64,000 nucleotides of DNA from Chloropicon primus (Eukaryota > Chlorophyta > Chloropicophyceae > Chloropicales > Chloropicaceae): contig CP060769.1 in assembly GCA_023205875.1 (NCBI GenBank), positions 434,001 to 498,000 of the forward strand. Direction: 5' to 3'. Each line of letters opens with the position of its first letter. Positions within the stretch are counted from its first letter, which is position 1. The notes beneath the pieces are model-generated. The model did no database searches and was not told where the DNA came from. It saw only the letters and a list, made by a program, of their open reading frames with translations. The translations under genes were made by a program, and so were the position numbers. Of the stretch, positions 10,136 through 19,259 are shown in pieces.

Positions 10136-10317
10136 CGAATATTCCTCTCGTGACCCTTTCTTCCGCCCCCTCCGTCGTTACCTTCCTCCTCATCGTCGCC
10201 ACTCACCTCGTTCCTCGTGTGGTTCCCCGCCTCTCCGCCTTTTCACATGGGGAGCTTTCCCCTCCATTTCTATTGTTGACCAGAAGCTGTCCACCTTGGG
10301 GGTGAGATTGAGTCAAG

Positions 10318-10695
10318 GTGAGTGACTTTGGAGGGATCTTGGAGAGGAAGGGCGAGGATTGTGGCACCAGGGAAAGCAATCATCGGGTAATGCAGCTCGA
10401 GGTCTTTCCAAAGATAGTTTACTTGCTCAATTTGGCTCCGGTTTTGGTGGAAAGATTCCTCGTGAAAGGGTTGACTCTCCTGGGGGGGAAGAGGGGGAAG
10501 GAGAGGCCCTAGTTTGGGCAAGGGTGACGGCGTGTTGGGTCGTGTGAGGAAGGAAGGGAAGGCACGGAGGGAACTGTTGTGTTGCTTCCTTGCCGTGGAC
10601 GCCCGCTCGTACTCGGTGACGTGTTGTGGAGGAAGCGGAGGAACTGAACTTTCTGGTTTTGTCTGTGTCTTTGTGTGTGTTTTGGGTGCTGCCAG
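10318..10695 (+). other. Probable leader intron of the DPY-30-motif gene
   Basis: Donor GTCAAG|GTGAGT at 10318; strong acceptor (T/G-rich tract then GCCAG) ending 10695. The length of 378 nt is about twice the ~180-nt module. Confidence 0.5.
10401..10420 (+). promoter_or_regulatory. Recurrent leader motif, DPY-30 gene copy
   Basis: The core GAGGTCTTTCCAAAGATA is inside the predicted leader intron and in sense orientation. Confidence 0.55.
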
Positions 10696-10771
10696 GGGTG
10701 AAGCGAGGAGGTGACTGAGATCAGTCCAGAGGGTCCAGAGGGCGAGGGTATTGGAACAAACACCAGCAAAG

Positions 10772-11528
10772 ATGACGGAGACCACCAAGTTGGAGCAGGA
10801 GATGCGGGGCTACGCCCAGAGGTAAGCCACGAGGTCGTCGAGGAGTATGAGTTGTGTGTCCACCAGGGTAGTATCCTATCTTCCGGCTCGTTTCGTGTTC
10901 CTTACGATTGCATTGCATTGGCTTTCCCACACACAGCTACAAGGTGCAGGCTCTGATGCAGCAGATGCTGACGGACATCTTCATCAACAAGCCTGACGAG
11001 CCTATTGAATACATGATACAGTGGCTGAGAGGCCACACCGAGGACGGTGCGGAGGGTGGTGTTACGGAGCCCACGACGACTGTGGACGCCCCGGCCCCAG
11101 CGGAAGAGGTCCAGGCCCCAGAGCCAGAGGCCGTTGTGGAGGTTGAGGAGCCTGCCGCCGCTGAGCCGGCTGCTGAGCCGGAACCAGAGCCAGAACCAGA
11201 ACCGGCCGAGGAACCGGAAGCAGCTGCAGAGGAAGCACCTGCGGCTGAGCCTGAAGTGGCAACGGGAGAGGCAGAAGCGGAGGAGACCCCTGCGGAGGAG
11301 AAGCCTGCAGAGGAAGCTGCCCCCGAGGCTCCATCAGAAGAGCCCAAGGAGGCCGAGGCGGCCGAGGAGGAGGAAGCGAAGCCAACGGAAGAGACCGCGG
11401 AGGAGGCCGCGCCGGAGCCTGAAGCCCCTGAGCCCGAAGCCCCTGCAGAGGAGACGGCCGAGCCCGAGGCAGCCCCAGAGGCCGCACCAGAGCCACAGGC
11501 CGAAGCCGAGGCGCCACCCGCGGAGTGA
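10772..11528 (+). CDS. DPY-30/RIIa-motif protein with an acidic Ala/Glu/Pro tail
   Basis: Exon 1 is 10772-10821 and exon 2 is 10937-11528 (115-nt intron splitting a Ser codon), giving 213 residues. The N-terminal ~50 residues form a DPY-30/RIIa-like dimerisation helix pair: Y-K-V-Q-A-L-M-Q-Q-M-L followed by K-P-D-E-P-I-E-Y-M and W-L. This is the docking fold of PKA regulatory subunits, adenylate kinases and many ciliary radial-spoke and central-pair proteins. The remaining ~160 residues are almost entirely Ala, Glu and Pro in imperfect P-E-x-E/A-P-E repeats. There is almost no positive charge in the tail, so it should be extended and disordered. A ciliary or scaffold role is inferred from the motif and from CFAP45 in the same window; no partner is identified. 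Confidence 0.8.
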
Positions 11529-11999
11529 TAACGATAACGCACATCGATGAAGAGAGAAAAGCAAGAGGTATAGGTATAGGGAGAAGAAAGGAAAGTCAGT
11601 CTTGCTGTTTGGGAGATGAAGGGACAAAAGAAGAACGAAGCGCGCGTGTTGGTCATGAAATTAATCCCCTCCACGTTTGAAATCCATCATTGTTTCACTT
11701 GTATACCACGGCGACGACGACGAGGACAACGATCGAACGAGGACGAGGGAGGACTCATCACCATACGAAATAAAACTGAGCAAGTGAGGGCTCTTTGGAA
11801 AGATCAAGAGACAATGCATCCATCTGTCCATCCTCCTGTTTCCCTTCCTTCCCTCTCCCACCATCACCACCAACAACACCAACACCCAGCACCAACGCCA
11901 TCAGCAGCAGCACCAGCAGCACCAACGCCATCAGCAGCAGCTGCAAAGGAGAAGAGAGCGAGGCGTCCAGTCGCTTGGTTGACGTGAGTGGGATCGCGA
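11529..11999. other. Spacer upstream of TFB4
   Basis: No gene is seen. It holds the 3' region of the DPY-30 gene, one leader-motif copy (11789-11813) and CAC/CAG-rich triplet tracts (11860-11945). Confidence 0.6.
11789..11813 (+). promoter_or_regulatory. Recurrent leader motif, TFB4 copy
   Basis: The core GGGCTCTTTGGAAAGATC lies about 190 bp before the TFB4 start codon. The palindromic centre makes orientation ambiguous. Confidence 0.5.
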
Positions 12000-13087
12000 A
12001 TGGCGATGGAGGAGGAGACCGCGTTGGTCATCGTCGTGGACGCGAGCCTCTTCGCTTGGCATTGCGTCCAAGGGAAAGGGAAAGAAGATGAGTTCACACT
12101 TGGGGATCTCGTCGAACACCTTCACGTGTTCCTCAATGCTTTGGTGCTCGTGAGGTCCACGACGAAGGTCGGCATCGTCGTCATGAACGAGAGGAAGGCA
12201 AGCCTCCTGCCGTTACGTTCGCTCGGGCGGCGTTGCCTCTGCGTTACGAGCGGCGGCGTCAACAACAAAGACGAGGACGAGATGACGACGAGGGGAAGAG
12301 GCAAAGTGTTGGAGGACCTGAAAACGAAGTTGTTGGGTTTGATCGAGAGGGAATACTTTGGGGATGGGCAAGAAGCACGAGGGGGAGGGCTAGAGGAAGG
12401 CAAGGGGTGTGCATTGTCTTCCGCGTACTCGAAATGTCTCTGCCTCCTGAGAAGGCATCTGGAATCCTGCGAGGAGGAACACGGTTTGGGTTATGGTTCT
12501 GGACCTGGGGAGGTGGACCTCGAAGGGTTAGAGAGGCAAAGGAGGACGAGGGTGTTGTTCTTGCACGGCTCTCAGGACGTGGCCAGCCAATACATTCAAG
12601 TGATGAATGCTTCTTTCTGTGCACAGAGGCTGGGGACGGTGGTGGACACCTTTATGCTGGGGAGGAGGGACTCGAGTTTTCTACAGCAGGCGGCGAGTAT
12701 AACGGGGGGGCTCTACACAAATTTCTTTGCCGATGCGGCCTCCAAGGACATCAAGAAGTTCTCCTTGTCCACGTACCTGATCCAAGTCTTTCTGGCGGAT
12801 TCCGGGACGAGGGCGGACCTCCAGCTTCCTCAAGGTGAGTGACGGCGGTCCACATGGATCCCGGGCGGTGCGGTGTCTGACGCGTCTCTCCTCTCTCCCC
12901 CGCAGGGCACTCGAACGCCAGCCTCAAGGTGACTTGCTTCCTCACCAAGAAGGCCCTGGACATCGGCTTCGTGTGCTCGGTGTGCCTATCCATCTTCAAC
13001 CAGAAGCTCCAGACGTGTGCCGTCTGCGGGACAGAATTCTCCGACAACAGGGCCTTGAAGAAGAAAGTGCTGTCGAGGCAGGGGTGA
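12000..13087 (+). CDS. TFB4: TFIIH subunit TFB4/p34 (GTF2H3)
   Basis: Two exons (12000-12834, 12906-13087; 71-nt intron) encode 338 residues. The N-terminal vWA-like domain begins with V-I-V-V-D-A-S and W, followed by the L-V-L-V-R-S-T-T-K segment. Late in the protein F-F-A-D-A and S-L-S-T-Y-L-I-Q-V-F-L-A-D match the family. After the intron, T-C-F-L-T-K-K-A-L-D-I-G-F-V-C-S-V-C-L-S-I-F and the C4 zinc finger (CxxC, then CAVCG) are diagnostic. TFB4 belongs to the TFIIH core that works in RNA polymerase II initiation and nucleotide-excision repair, where it pairs with p44/SSL1. Length agrees with yeast and human orthologues. Confidence 0.96.
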
Positions 13088-13218
13088 TGGGCTGCTTGCT
13101 TCCTTGCTTTGGACTGTAAAGTAAATTGTACAATATTACATTATCTTTTGTTTCTTGTTGTTATATGATGATGTACAGCTCCTTTCTCGTTGCCGGGCCC
13201 ACCGGACTCCATCAGTCT

Positions 13219-14511
13219 TCAGTCGCTGCCCTCGTGGTCCCTCCAGAGGTCAGCGAACTCGTCAGGTGTCTTGGCGTTGCTCTCCTCGTGGAGCTTCCTC
13301 CTTTTCTTTGCCTTCACCTTTTGGACGTACCGCGAGGACTTGCCCTTCCTCTCGTCCGCTCTCATTACGTTCGGAGAGACGTACGAGGGGTTCTCGTAAA
13401 GCACTTGCCCCTTGAAGCTTCCGGCGAACATTTTGACCGGGTTCAGCACGAACCTCGGGCCGACCTCCACCAGCTTCATCTTCTCGAAGTTCGTCTTGGC
13501 CCTCTCGTCGCTCAGCACGATCTGGTAGTTCCTGAACCAGATCCTGTTGTCCGCGAACGTGAAGCTGAAGACGTGGTCGATGAAAGGCTTCGTCTTCTGG
13601 TGCTTCTTCGTGGACGACCCGAAGATCTGGGACAGGAGCTCCTTCAGCAGCTGGAGGTGGGGCTGCTCGTCGAACGAGCCGTCGAAGCTCAAGATCGCCC
13701 TTGACCCCTTCAAGTGGTTCCCCGTCAGCTTGAGCTCCGCCATGGTGTGGATGTTCTGCACGTGGAACTTGATCGAGGGCCCGTTGGGCGTCTTTGCCAT
13801 CCACAGGTACAAGTCCATCCGTTTCCTGACCTCGAACAATATGCAGCTCGTGCACCCCTTGAGCTCAGCAATCTCGTTCACCACATCCTTGTCCTTCTTC
13901 GTGTCGAGCTTGTTCTCCTTCTTTCCACTCGGCAGGAGCTGCAGCAGGTCCTGGAACAAGTGCCGGTGCCTGGGAGAGGAGCCAAGGAGGAGGAGGAGAA
14001 GAAAAGGTTTCATCCAGAAGGAGAAGGTCACGTCAGCGGATCGGATCGAGTGGCTGATTCCAGGTGGTGATTGAGGTCGGTGAAGCCTTCTTCTTCCTTT
14101 GTCTCAGACACAAGATTACACTAAATCACGGGTGGCTTGTGAAAGCCACTCCCTCATATGACACGCATGAATAGTAAAAAATCATTTCATCACGGACCAA
14201 AGAAGAAAGACAGAAAGGCGATGCTGCTGGTGCTGCCAATGGTGGTGATGGTGATGCTGCTGCTAGTGATGATGATGATGATGATGATGATAAGCAGCAG
14301 CAGCAGGAGGAGGAGGAGGAGGAGGAGAGAGTGTTGGGATGGGCATTGGGAATTTGTTGGGCTGGAGGAGGTCTTACCTGTGGGTGACACCCCTGGTGCA
14401 CAGGAGGAGGACTTTCTCGAGATCCTTGCGCTTCCTCTCCTTCGACTTCACGATGTCGAGCTCCCCATCGATGGAGACTCCTCCCCCTTTGACGCCTTTG
14501 GACCTCACCAT
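13219..14511 (-). CDS. BRX1: Ribosome biogenesis protein BRX1 (Brix domain)
   Basis: Two exons (14378-14511 and 13219-13969; 408-nt intron splitting an Arg codon) give 294 residues, the size of yeast Brx1. The Brix domain is full length. It opens with V-L-L-L-C-T-R-G-V-T-H-R-x-R-H-L and continues with G-C-T-S-C-I-L-F-E, D-L-Y-L-W-M-A-K-T-P-N-G-P-S, L-K-G-S-R and F-S-F-T-F-A-D-N-R-I-W-F-R-N-Y. It closes with E-V-G-P-R-F-V-L-N-P-V-K. BRX1 works in the nucleolus in early 60S subunit assembly and 27S pre-rRNA processing. The C-terminal tail is basic. The coding intron holds ATG/GAG triplet tracts. A leader intron ends four bases before the ATG. Confidence 0.97.
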
Positions 14512-14515
14512 GCCT

Positions 14516-14688
14516 CTGCACGACAACGAGCACAAGGGGAGCACGTTTCAGTCTCTGACATGACCGAATGAACGTCATTCTTCTCAACCAAGAGGTCATT
14601 GGAAAGCTCACGAGACGATCTTTCGAAAGGTGTGACCTTCATGTCGAGAATATCCCAAATTACGTCGACAACTCGGCCACAAACTCAC
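14516..14688 (-). other. Probable 173-nt leader intron of BRX1
   Basis: On the minus strand the donor GAACGAG|GTGAGT (G at 14688) and the acceptor GTCGTGCAG (ending 14516) enclose 173 nt, four bases upstream of the ATG. A motif copy lies in its middle. Confidence 0.6.
14599..14630 (-). promoter_or_regulatory. Recurrent leader motif, BRX1 double copy
   Basis: On the minus strand a TTTCGAAAGATCGTCTCGTG block runs directly into GAGCTTTCCAATGACC, so two half-overlapping copies share the CGTCTC box. Confidence 0.6.
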
Positions 14689-15090
14689 CTCGTTCCAATC
14701 AATCCCCCTTCGCCCCCTTTTTCGAGAATGAATGCGCCGCCTCCAGGGGGTCGAAAAAAGAATGCACCGTACACTCATGAAAACACATTCGCCACGAGAC
14801 ACTTCAGATATGTTCTGTACTAGACATTACTCACACAGAATATTTTCTCTTTTGACTCTTTTGTTCGGTTTCGTTCCAGGAAGGGTAACGAAATCTTGAA
14901 GAGAGGATCTTGCGGTTCAAGAACAGAAGCTGCGGTCGTGGAGGGTTCGCATTAACGTGCGATTTGTACACCGCTCACGTGTTTGGCAAGAGCGGAGAGC
15001 GGACGGGAACGAAGCGAAAGAGAGGTAAGTTCGCGCACCTCTGCACGACGGAGGACCCAAGGAAAACGAGTGAGGGTGGCATCAAACGAA

Positions 15091-15113
15091 GCGTCTCGTC
15101 GAGACCTTTCGAA
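15091..15113 (+). promoter_or_regulatory. Recurrent leader motif, MYB copy 1
   Basis: The core GCGTCTCGTCGAGACCTTTC is followed by GAACGAG, in the first leader module. Confidence 0.55.
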
Positions 15114-15282
15114 CGAGCTCGGTCTCGAAGCGAATGGCGCCAGGATGAGGATTTGCCGAGGGACTGACGTCGATGCACGTATGCTTGGTCTGTTCTTTGG
15201 ATGGAGCAGGTGAGTTCGAGGCCGGGACGGAGGGAGCGTAACGCCTGGAAGCCGCGCGCGGACGTTACGAAGGCCTTGATCG

Positions 15283-15312
15283 TGTCATGATCTTTCGAAA
15301 GAGCCCTCGCGC
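15283..15312 (+). promoter_or_regulatory. Recurrent leader motif, MYB copy 2
   Basis: The core TGTCATGATCTTTCGAAAGA is followed by GCCCTCGCGC. It lies in the second leader module, about 190 bp after copy 1. Confidence 0.6.
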
Positions 15313-15840
15313 GAAACGATTGGCCCAAGGGATGACACGCGAAGCCTTTCGAAGGGACTGACACCCTTTTTTTTTTTTTTTTTTTCGGGTTCTTTGGTGC
15401 TTGGGATGGGAACCAAGGTAAGCTCCAGCGTAACGCCTCCTCCGCGTAACGCCTCGGTCTTTTTCCCTTAACGCTCCCCTTTCGACGGAGGCGGAGCAGG
15501 ACTTTGGCAAGGGGGAGACTGACGTTTTCTTTGCAAACCAGTTTGAAGGTTTTTTTTTTTTGTCTCAAGAGGCGGAGGAGAACGCCTTAGCAAGTCGTGG
15601 ACTTGGCCCAGACCTCCGAGAAAGGGAAGACCGGAGCACACACCCGTCGTCTGAGACGTCTCAGTGAAGTGTGGTCTTTCTGGCTCTGGCTTTGGCTCGA
15701 CGGTGTGTTCGGGAAAGGAAACACAGCAACAACCAGCCAGCCAGCCAGCCAGCCAGCGACGGCAACAGCAGCAAACACCCCAGAGCATGAGAAGCGAGGC
15801 TTGAGGAAATCGAGGGGTTCTTAACGTTGTTTTCTTCGCC

Positions 15841-17055
15841 ATGCTGAACGGAGCGCAGGAGGGCTCCGCGCCGCAGGGCGACGGGAAGCAGGAGCAGGCA
15901 CGGCCTGCGCAGGCGTCCCAACCGCAGGCGGGGACGACGAAGAAGAAGGTCCGCAAGCCGTACACGATCACGAAGCAGAGAGAGTCGTGGACGATGCAGG
16001 AGCATGAGAAATTCGTCGAGGCGCTGAAGCTCTTCGAGCGGGACTGGAAGCGGATAGAGAAGCACATAGGGACGAAGACCGTGATACAGATCCGGTCTCA
16101 TGCTCAAAAGTACTTTCTCAAGGTCCAGAAGAGCGGGAACGGGGAGCACGTTCCCCCGCCGAGGCCGAAGAAGAAGTCCAAGGTGCCCTACCCGCACAAG
16201 GAGGTGACCTCCGGTGGGGGGCGGAGCGGGTCCGGCGCGGGCGGGGCGCAGCGCCAGAGAGGAGCAAAGGGTGCCGCCGCGGGGGCGGCCTCGCACCCGG
16301 CCCAAGGGCAGGGAGCGGCCTCCAAGGGGAAGGGGAGGTCGAATCGGGGGGCAAAGTCCGGGGGGAAGGGCGGGAAGGTGGGGGCGGGGAAGGACAAGGT
16401 TGCGGGAAAGAGGGAGACCGGCGACTTCCCGAAGCTCTACCGCTTCCTCAGCAAGCTCTTCGACCCCAGGAGGGACGGGAGCGACAAACCGGGCTCTGGA
16501 AAGGGCAGCGGGGGGTACGGCAGCAACACGGACGCGAAAGCGAGCGGGAAGAAGTCCGCAACCAAGTCGGACCGGGTCCTGGACCAGCTGGTCAAGGAGG
16601 TGGAAGCCTTCCCCAGAGTGGACAAGGAGGTTTGCATGCTCCTCATGTACAACTTGTCGGGTAACTTGCAGAGCAGGGAGATGTGGGCGCAGCAGCAGAA
16701 CCTCATGAACTGGGGCCTGCCGAACATCATGAACAACACAGGAAGGAACGTGTACTCGTCGCAACTCCAGCTCGACAGCCAGAGCATGGGGCAGGTGCAG
16801 ACCTCGAGGAGCGTCAACGTGCCGTCTCTGCAGCACCAACCCGGCGAGGCCATGGGCCAGGTGGGGACCAGCCCTTCCCCAGTCAACCTGCAAGCGGATG
16901 CTCTGAACATGTCGGCGACCATGAGCAAACCGCAGCTCAAGCTGGACGTGGACAGCCTTGTCAAGGACTCGAAGGACTCCAGCAACAACAACAACAACAA
17001 CAGCAGCAGCAGCAAGATGAACCAGGACGGCAACGCCATGACGGACTCGAGCTGA
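15841..17055 (+). CDS. SHAQKYF-type MYB transcription factor, REVEILLE/LCL group
   Basis: A single-exon 404-residue protein. A single MYB repeat (about residues 47-96) contains R-E-S-W-T-x-x-E-H-E-K-F and ends in the SHAQKYF motif (86-92). It is followed by the [10 protein letters not shown]-x-P-Y-P-H-K block seen in CCA1/LHY/RVE proteins. A basic Gly/Lys-rich linker follows, then a region (about 196-287) with [14 protein letters not shown] and [13 protein letters not shown]. This resembles the LCL domain of RVE4/6/8, which recruits LNK coactivators. Such factors bind evening elements and act in the circadian clock. The C-terminus has Asn and Ser runs. A clock or light-response role is inferred. 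The leader region is unusually complex. Confidence 0.9.
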   Translation: MLNGAQEGSAPQGDGKQEQARPAQASQPQAGTTKKKVRKPYTITKQRESWTMQEHEKFVEALKLFERDWKRIEKHIGTKTVIQIRSHAQKYFLKVQKSGNGEHVPPPRPKKKSKVPYPHKEVTSGGGRSGSGAGGAQRQRGAKGAAAGAASHPAQGQGAASKGKGRSNRGAKSGGKGGKVGAGKDKVAGKRETGDFPKLYRFLSKLFDPRRDGSDKPGSGKGSGGYGSNTDAKASGKKSATKSDRVLDQLVKEVEAFPRVDKEVCMLLMYNLSGNLQSREMWAQQQNLMNWGLPNIMNNTGRNVYSSQLQLDSQSMGQVQTSRSVNVPSLQHQPGEAMGQVGTSPSPVNLQADALNMSATMSKPQLKLDVDSLVKDSKDSSNNNNNNSSSSKMNQDGNAMTDSS

Positions 17056-17110
17056 GGTTGTTGGCGTGGCGCATCTGGCTCCAGATGACTTGTACTCATA
17101 CACCGGATTG

Positions 17111-17143
<33 letters not shown>

Positions 17144-17450
17144 CTCGAGGGCTTTTGGCGCCTCCTTTGGGTGCTGTTCTCCACGGCAGCAAGGCGACGT
17201 CTGCCGAGTGAGTGAGTTGGAGATGGAGTTCGCAGTTTTCTTTGCTAATGTAATCAATTTTTGAAGTTAGTATGAATATATTAAGAAGAAATTTCTCCTC
17301 GACGCGACGGGTGTGCTCGACCAGCTTGTTCCTCTCGAGAGCGTGCGCGCGGACAACGGAGTGCCCCGCCCCACCCGCGGCCACGACGACGCGGCGCCAC
17401 GAAAGTCGCCCACCAAAACTTCCACTTGTTTCCAAACTCCAAGGAATCGC
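17056..17450. other. Convergent spacer between the MYB and cofilin genes
   Basis: No gene is supported. There is a CT tract at about 17114-17140. Short open frames at 17270-17530 overlap the end of the cofilin gene on the other strand and show no domain. Confidence 0.55.
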
Positions 17451-18045
17451 TCAGTGTCCAGAGCACTTGTCCAAGAAAACCTTCTCTTCAACCTCGCTGA
17501 AGTCCGTTCCCTGGATCTCCACCTGAATACCATCGAGCTCCCTCTTGAACTTGTCCTTGCTCGAAGCGTAAAGCATCTTGTTCCTGATCTTCGCAGTATC
17601 CGGAACCCAAGTCACAAAAACGATCTTGCTCTTCTTGCAGCCGTCCTTCGTCTCCCACTCGAAGTCGAACACGGCATACCTTCACGCCATTTCATTCCAA
17701 TCCATCAAACAAACCATCAGCATCACGAAATGGAGTGAAAGAAACGAGAGATGGAGAGAGAGAAGAGAGAGAGAGAGAGAAGAGAGAGAGAAAGAAAGAA
17801 AGAGACGGAGAGGGAGAGGGAGGCGCGACGTATCGTGACGCTCGCGCGATGCCTTACCTTGGATCGTTCTCAGGGAGAGCTTCGGTGAACTCGTCAAAGC
17901 CTGCGTTCGGTGCTCCCTCATTCGCGACGACGATGCAGTCGTTGTCAATTTTGTACGTGACATACTTGTACTTTCTCTTGGACTTGAGGTCCTTGAACTT
18001 CAAGACGCAAGCGTCGTCCACTGGAGTTCCTGCTGCGCTCGCCAT
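17451..18045 (-). CDS. Actin-depolymerising factor/cofilin
   Basis: Two exons (17858-18045, 17451-17679; 178-nt intron splitting an Arg codon) give 138 residues, the normal ADF length. The ADF-H fold is recognisable from K-Y-K-Y-V-T-Y-K-I, then Y-A-V-F-D-F-E-W and [27 protein letters not shown]. This last block includes the long actin-binding helix. The N-terminal [11 protein letters not shown] contains a Ser at position 3, the usual inhibitory phosphorylation site. The protein severs and recycles actin filaments in the cytosol. The intron holds a GA-rich tract. Confidence 0.96.
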
Positions 18046-18564
18046 GGTTCGTTCCTCGTCGGTCGCGTCGCGTCGCGTCGGTCGCCGTCCTCTCAAGCAA
18101 AGTGGTTCGCTCGTGCGGTCGGCGGAAAACCTAATTCAAACTAAAACGATACTTTTCCCCAGACAGAGAGAGCGAGAGAGAGAAGAGGCAGAGGAGAGGG
18201 GGAGGGGAGGAGGAAGAGGAGGAGAGGGAGAGGAGGACAAGGGGCAGAGGAAGGAGCGTCTCTTGTCTCTTCTTCCTCTTTTTTCGATAGAGCCATCTCT
18301 TGCTGACCACGAAAGGTGAACGAAGCAGCAAGCAGAGGAGAGAGAGAGAGGGGGAGAGGGATTGCTTCTCATTGTTTCTTGGTTTGTTTCGAGGAAGGAT
18401 GTAATCGTGTGACCCGCATTACCTAACCTGTTTTTTTGGGTTTCAAAGAAGGAAGGAAGGGGAAGTTTGGGTTCAAGAGCAATCCAAAAGCAGGAAGGAG
18501 CCCCTTTCGCTTTCGCTTTCAGCTTCTTGGAGTTTCCTTAAGGCAATGCAATGCTTTCCTCCTC

Positions 18565-18605
<41 letters not shown>

Positions 18606-19259
18606 GATACGCTCTTCTCTTCTCTTTCTCTGCTTCGCGTTCCTTTCCTTGGAGTTTCCTCAAGGCTTTCATCCCTCCTCCATCTCAAGGGAAGCAGTTG
18701 ACCGTTCTCCCCTCCTCGAGAAACCTCGCTCTCGCTCCTCCGTACCAATTTCATCTTACATCTTGGATCGCTTGGGAGGAATTGACCACCGCTCGAGGAA
18801 ATCTAACGAAAGGAACACCCTGAAGAACGTCTAACACGAAATAGATCAGATCATAGAATGTCTTCCAAAGAATCGTTGGGTTCCCCGGGCCGTTGGACCG
18901 GGAAGGGGAGGGCCTTCACGACGAGCCCAAAGACGAGCATAGTCGACCGACGACTTGGGAGGAAGCAGAGAGAGGGACAGAGGCAGGACAAAGGCGAAGA
19001 CTTGTCTCGCTTGCTGGATTCCATCAACGTGTCAAGCTTGAAAAAAAAAAGAAGAAGAACAAGAATACCTTTCACTCGAGTGGAAACTCGAATCATCATT
19101 AATTAACGCCCGAGTATCCAAGGACCTTGCTTGCTTGCTTGGCCAAGGTTTCCATTTGTTGTGGAGGGGAGGACAGGAGAGGCTTGTGGAAGGAACTTGC
19201 TAGGTTCTAGGTTCTTTTTGATTTTTTTTTAGGTTGTTGTTGTTGGGGAAGAAAGAAAG
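18046..19259. other. Divergent region between cofilin and CFAP45
   Basis: No gene is seen. It contains GA-rich sequence (18165-18360), a GAAA tract (about 18566-18605), a weak motif-like TCTTCCAAAGA block near 18861 and a T-tract ending in TTTTTTTTTAG at 19222-19231, a possible leader acceptor for CFAP45. Confidence 0.6.
18566..18605. repeat. GAAA tetranucleotide tract
   Basis: About ten GAAA units in a row. Confidence 0.95.

Larger units (their letters stand above)
9850..10206 (-). other. Two stacked ~180-nt leader introns of the HVA22 gene with an AG|GT junction
   Basis: On the minus strand a GAACGAG|GTGAGT donor (G at 10206) leads to an acceptor GACAG at 10033 that is immediately followed by a donor GTAAGG (G at 10032). 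The next acceptor is CAAAG or CAG at about 9844-9850. The modules are 174 nt and roughly 183-189 nt. The zero-length junction looks like a recursive splice point. Confidence 0.5.
9801..10771. other. Divergent intergenic region with stacked leader introns
   Basis: No gene is seen. On the minus side, two consecutive introns of the HVA22 leader are predicted (10033-10206 and about 9850-10032), each with one copy of the recurrent motif. On the plus side a leader intron of the DPY-30 gene is predicted (10318-10695), also with a motif copy. Confidence 0.6.
15025..15541 (+). other. Chain of three predicted leader introns with two zero-length AG|GT junctions
   Basis: The donor GAGAG|GTAAGT at 15025 is followed at 15208-15210 by GAGCAG|GTGAGT and at 15416-15418 by ACCAAG|GTAAGC. 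At each of these two points an acceptor directly abuts a donor. The final acceptor is AACCAG ending 15541. Module lengths are 185, 208 and 124 nt. The arrangement matches recursive (ratchet) splicing. Confidence 0.5.
14512..15840. other. Divergent region between BRX1 and the MYB gene, filled with predicted leader introns
   Basis: No gene is seen. The left part holds a 173-nt leader intron of BRX1. The right part holds a chain of three predicted leader introns for the MYB gene with AG|GT junctions, three motif copies, two T-runs and GCGTAACGCC blocks. A CCAG tetramer tract lies at about 15730-15755. Confidence 0.65.

Noticed and set aside
14263-14330. GATGAT/GAG repeats as a CRISPR-like or structured array
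   Set aside because: They are plain trinucleotide microsatellites inside the BRX1 coding intron, with no spacers.
17267-17533. Open frames between the MYB and cofilin genes
   Set aside because: They overlap the cofilin 3' end and the MYB 3' region, and no domain or splice link was found.
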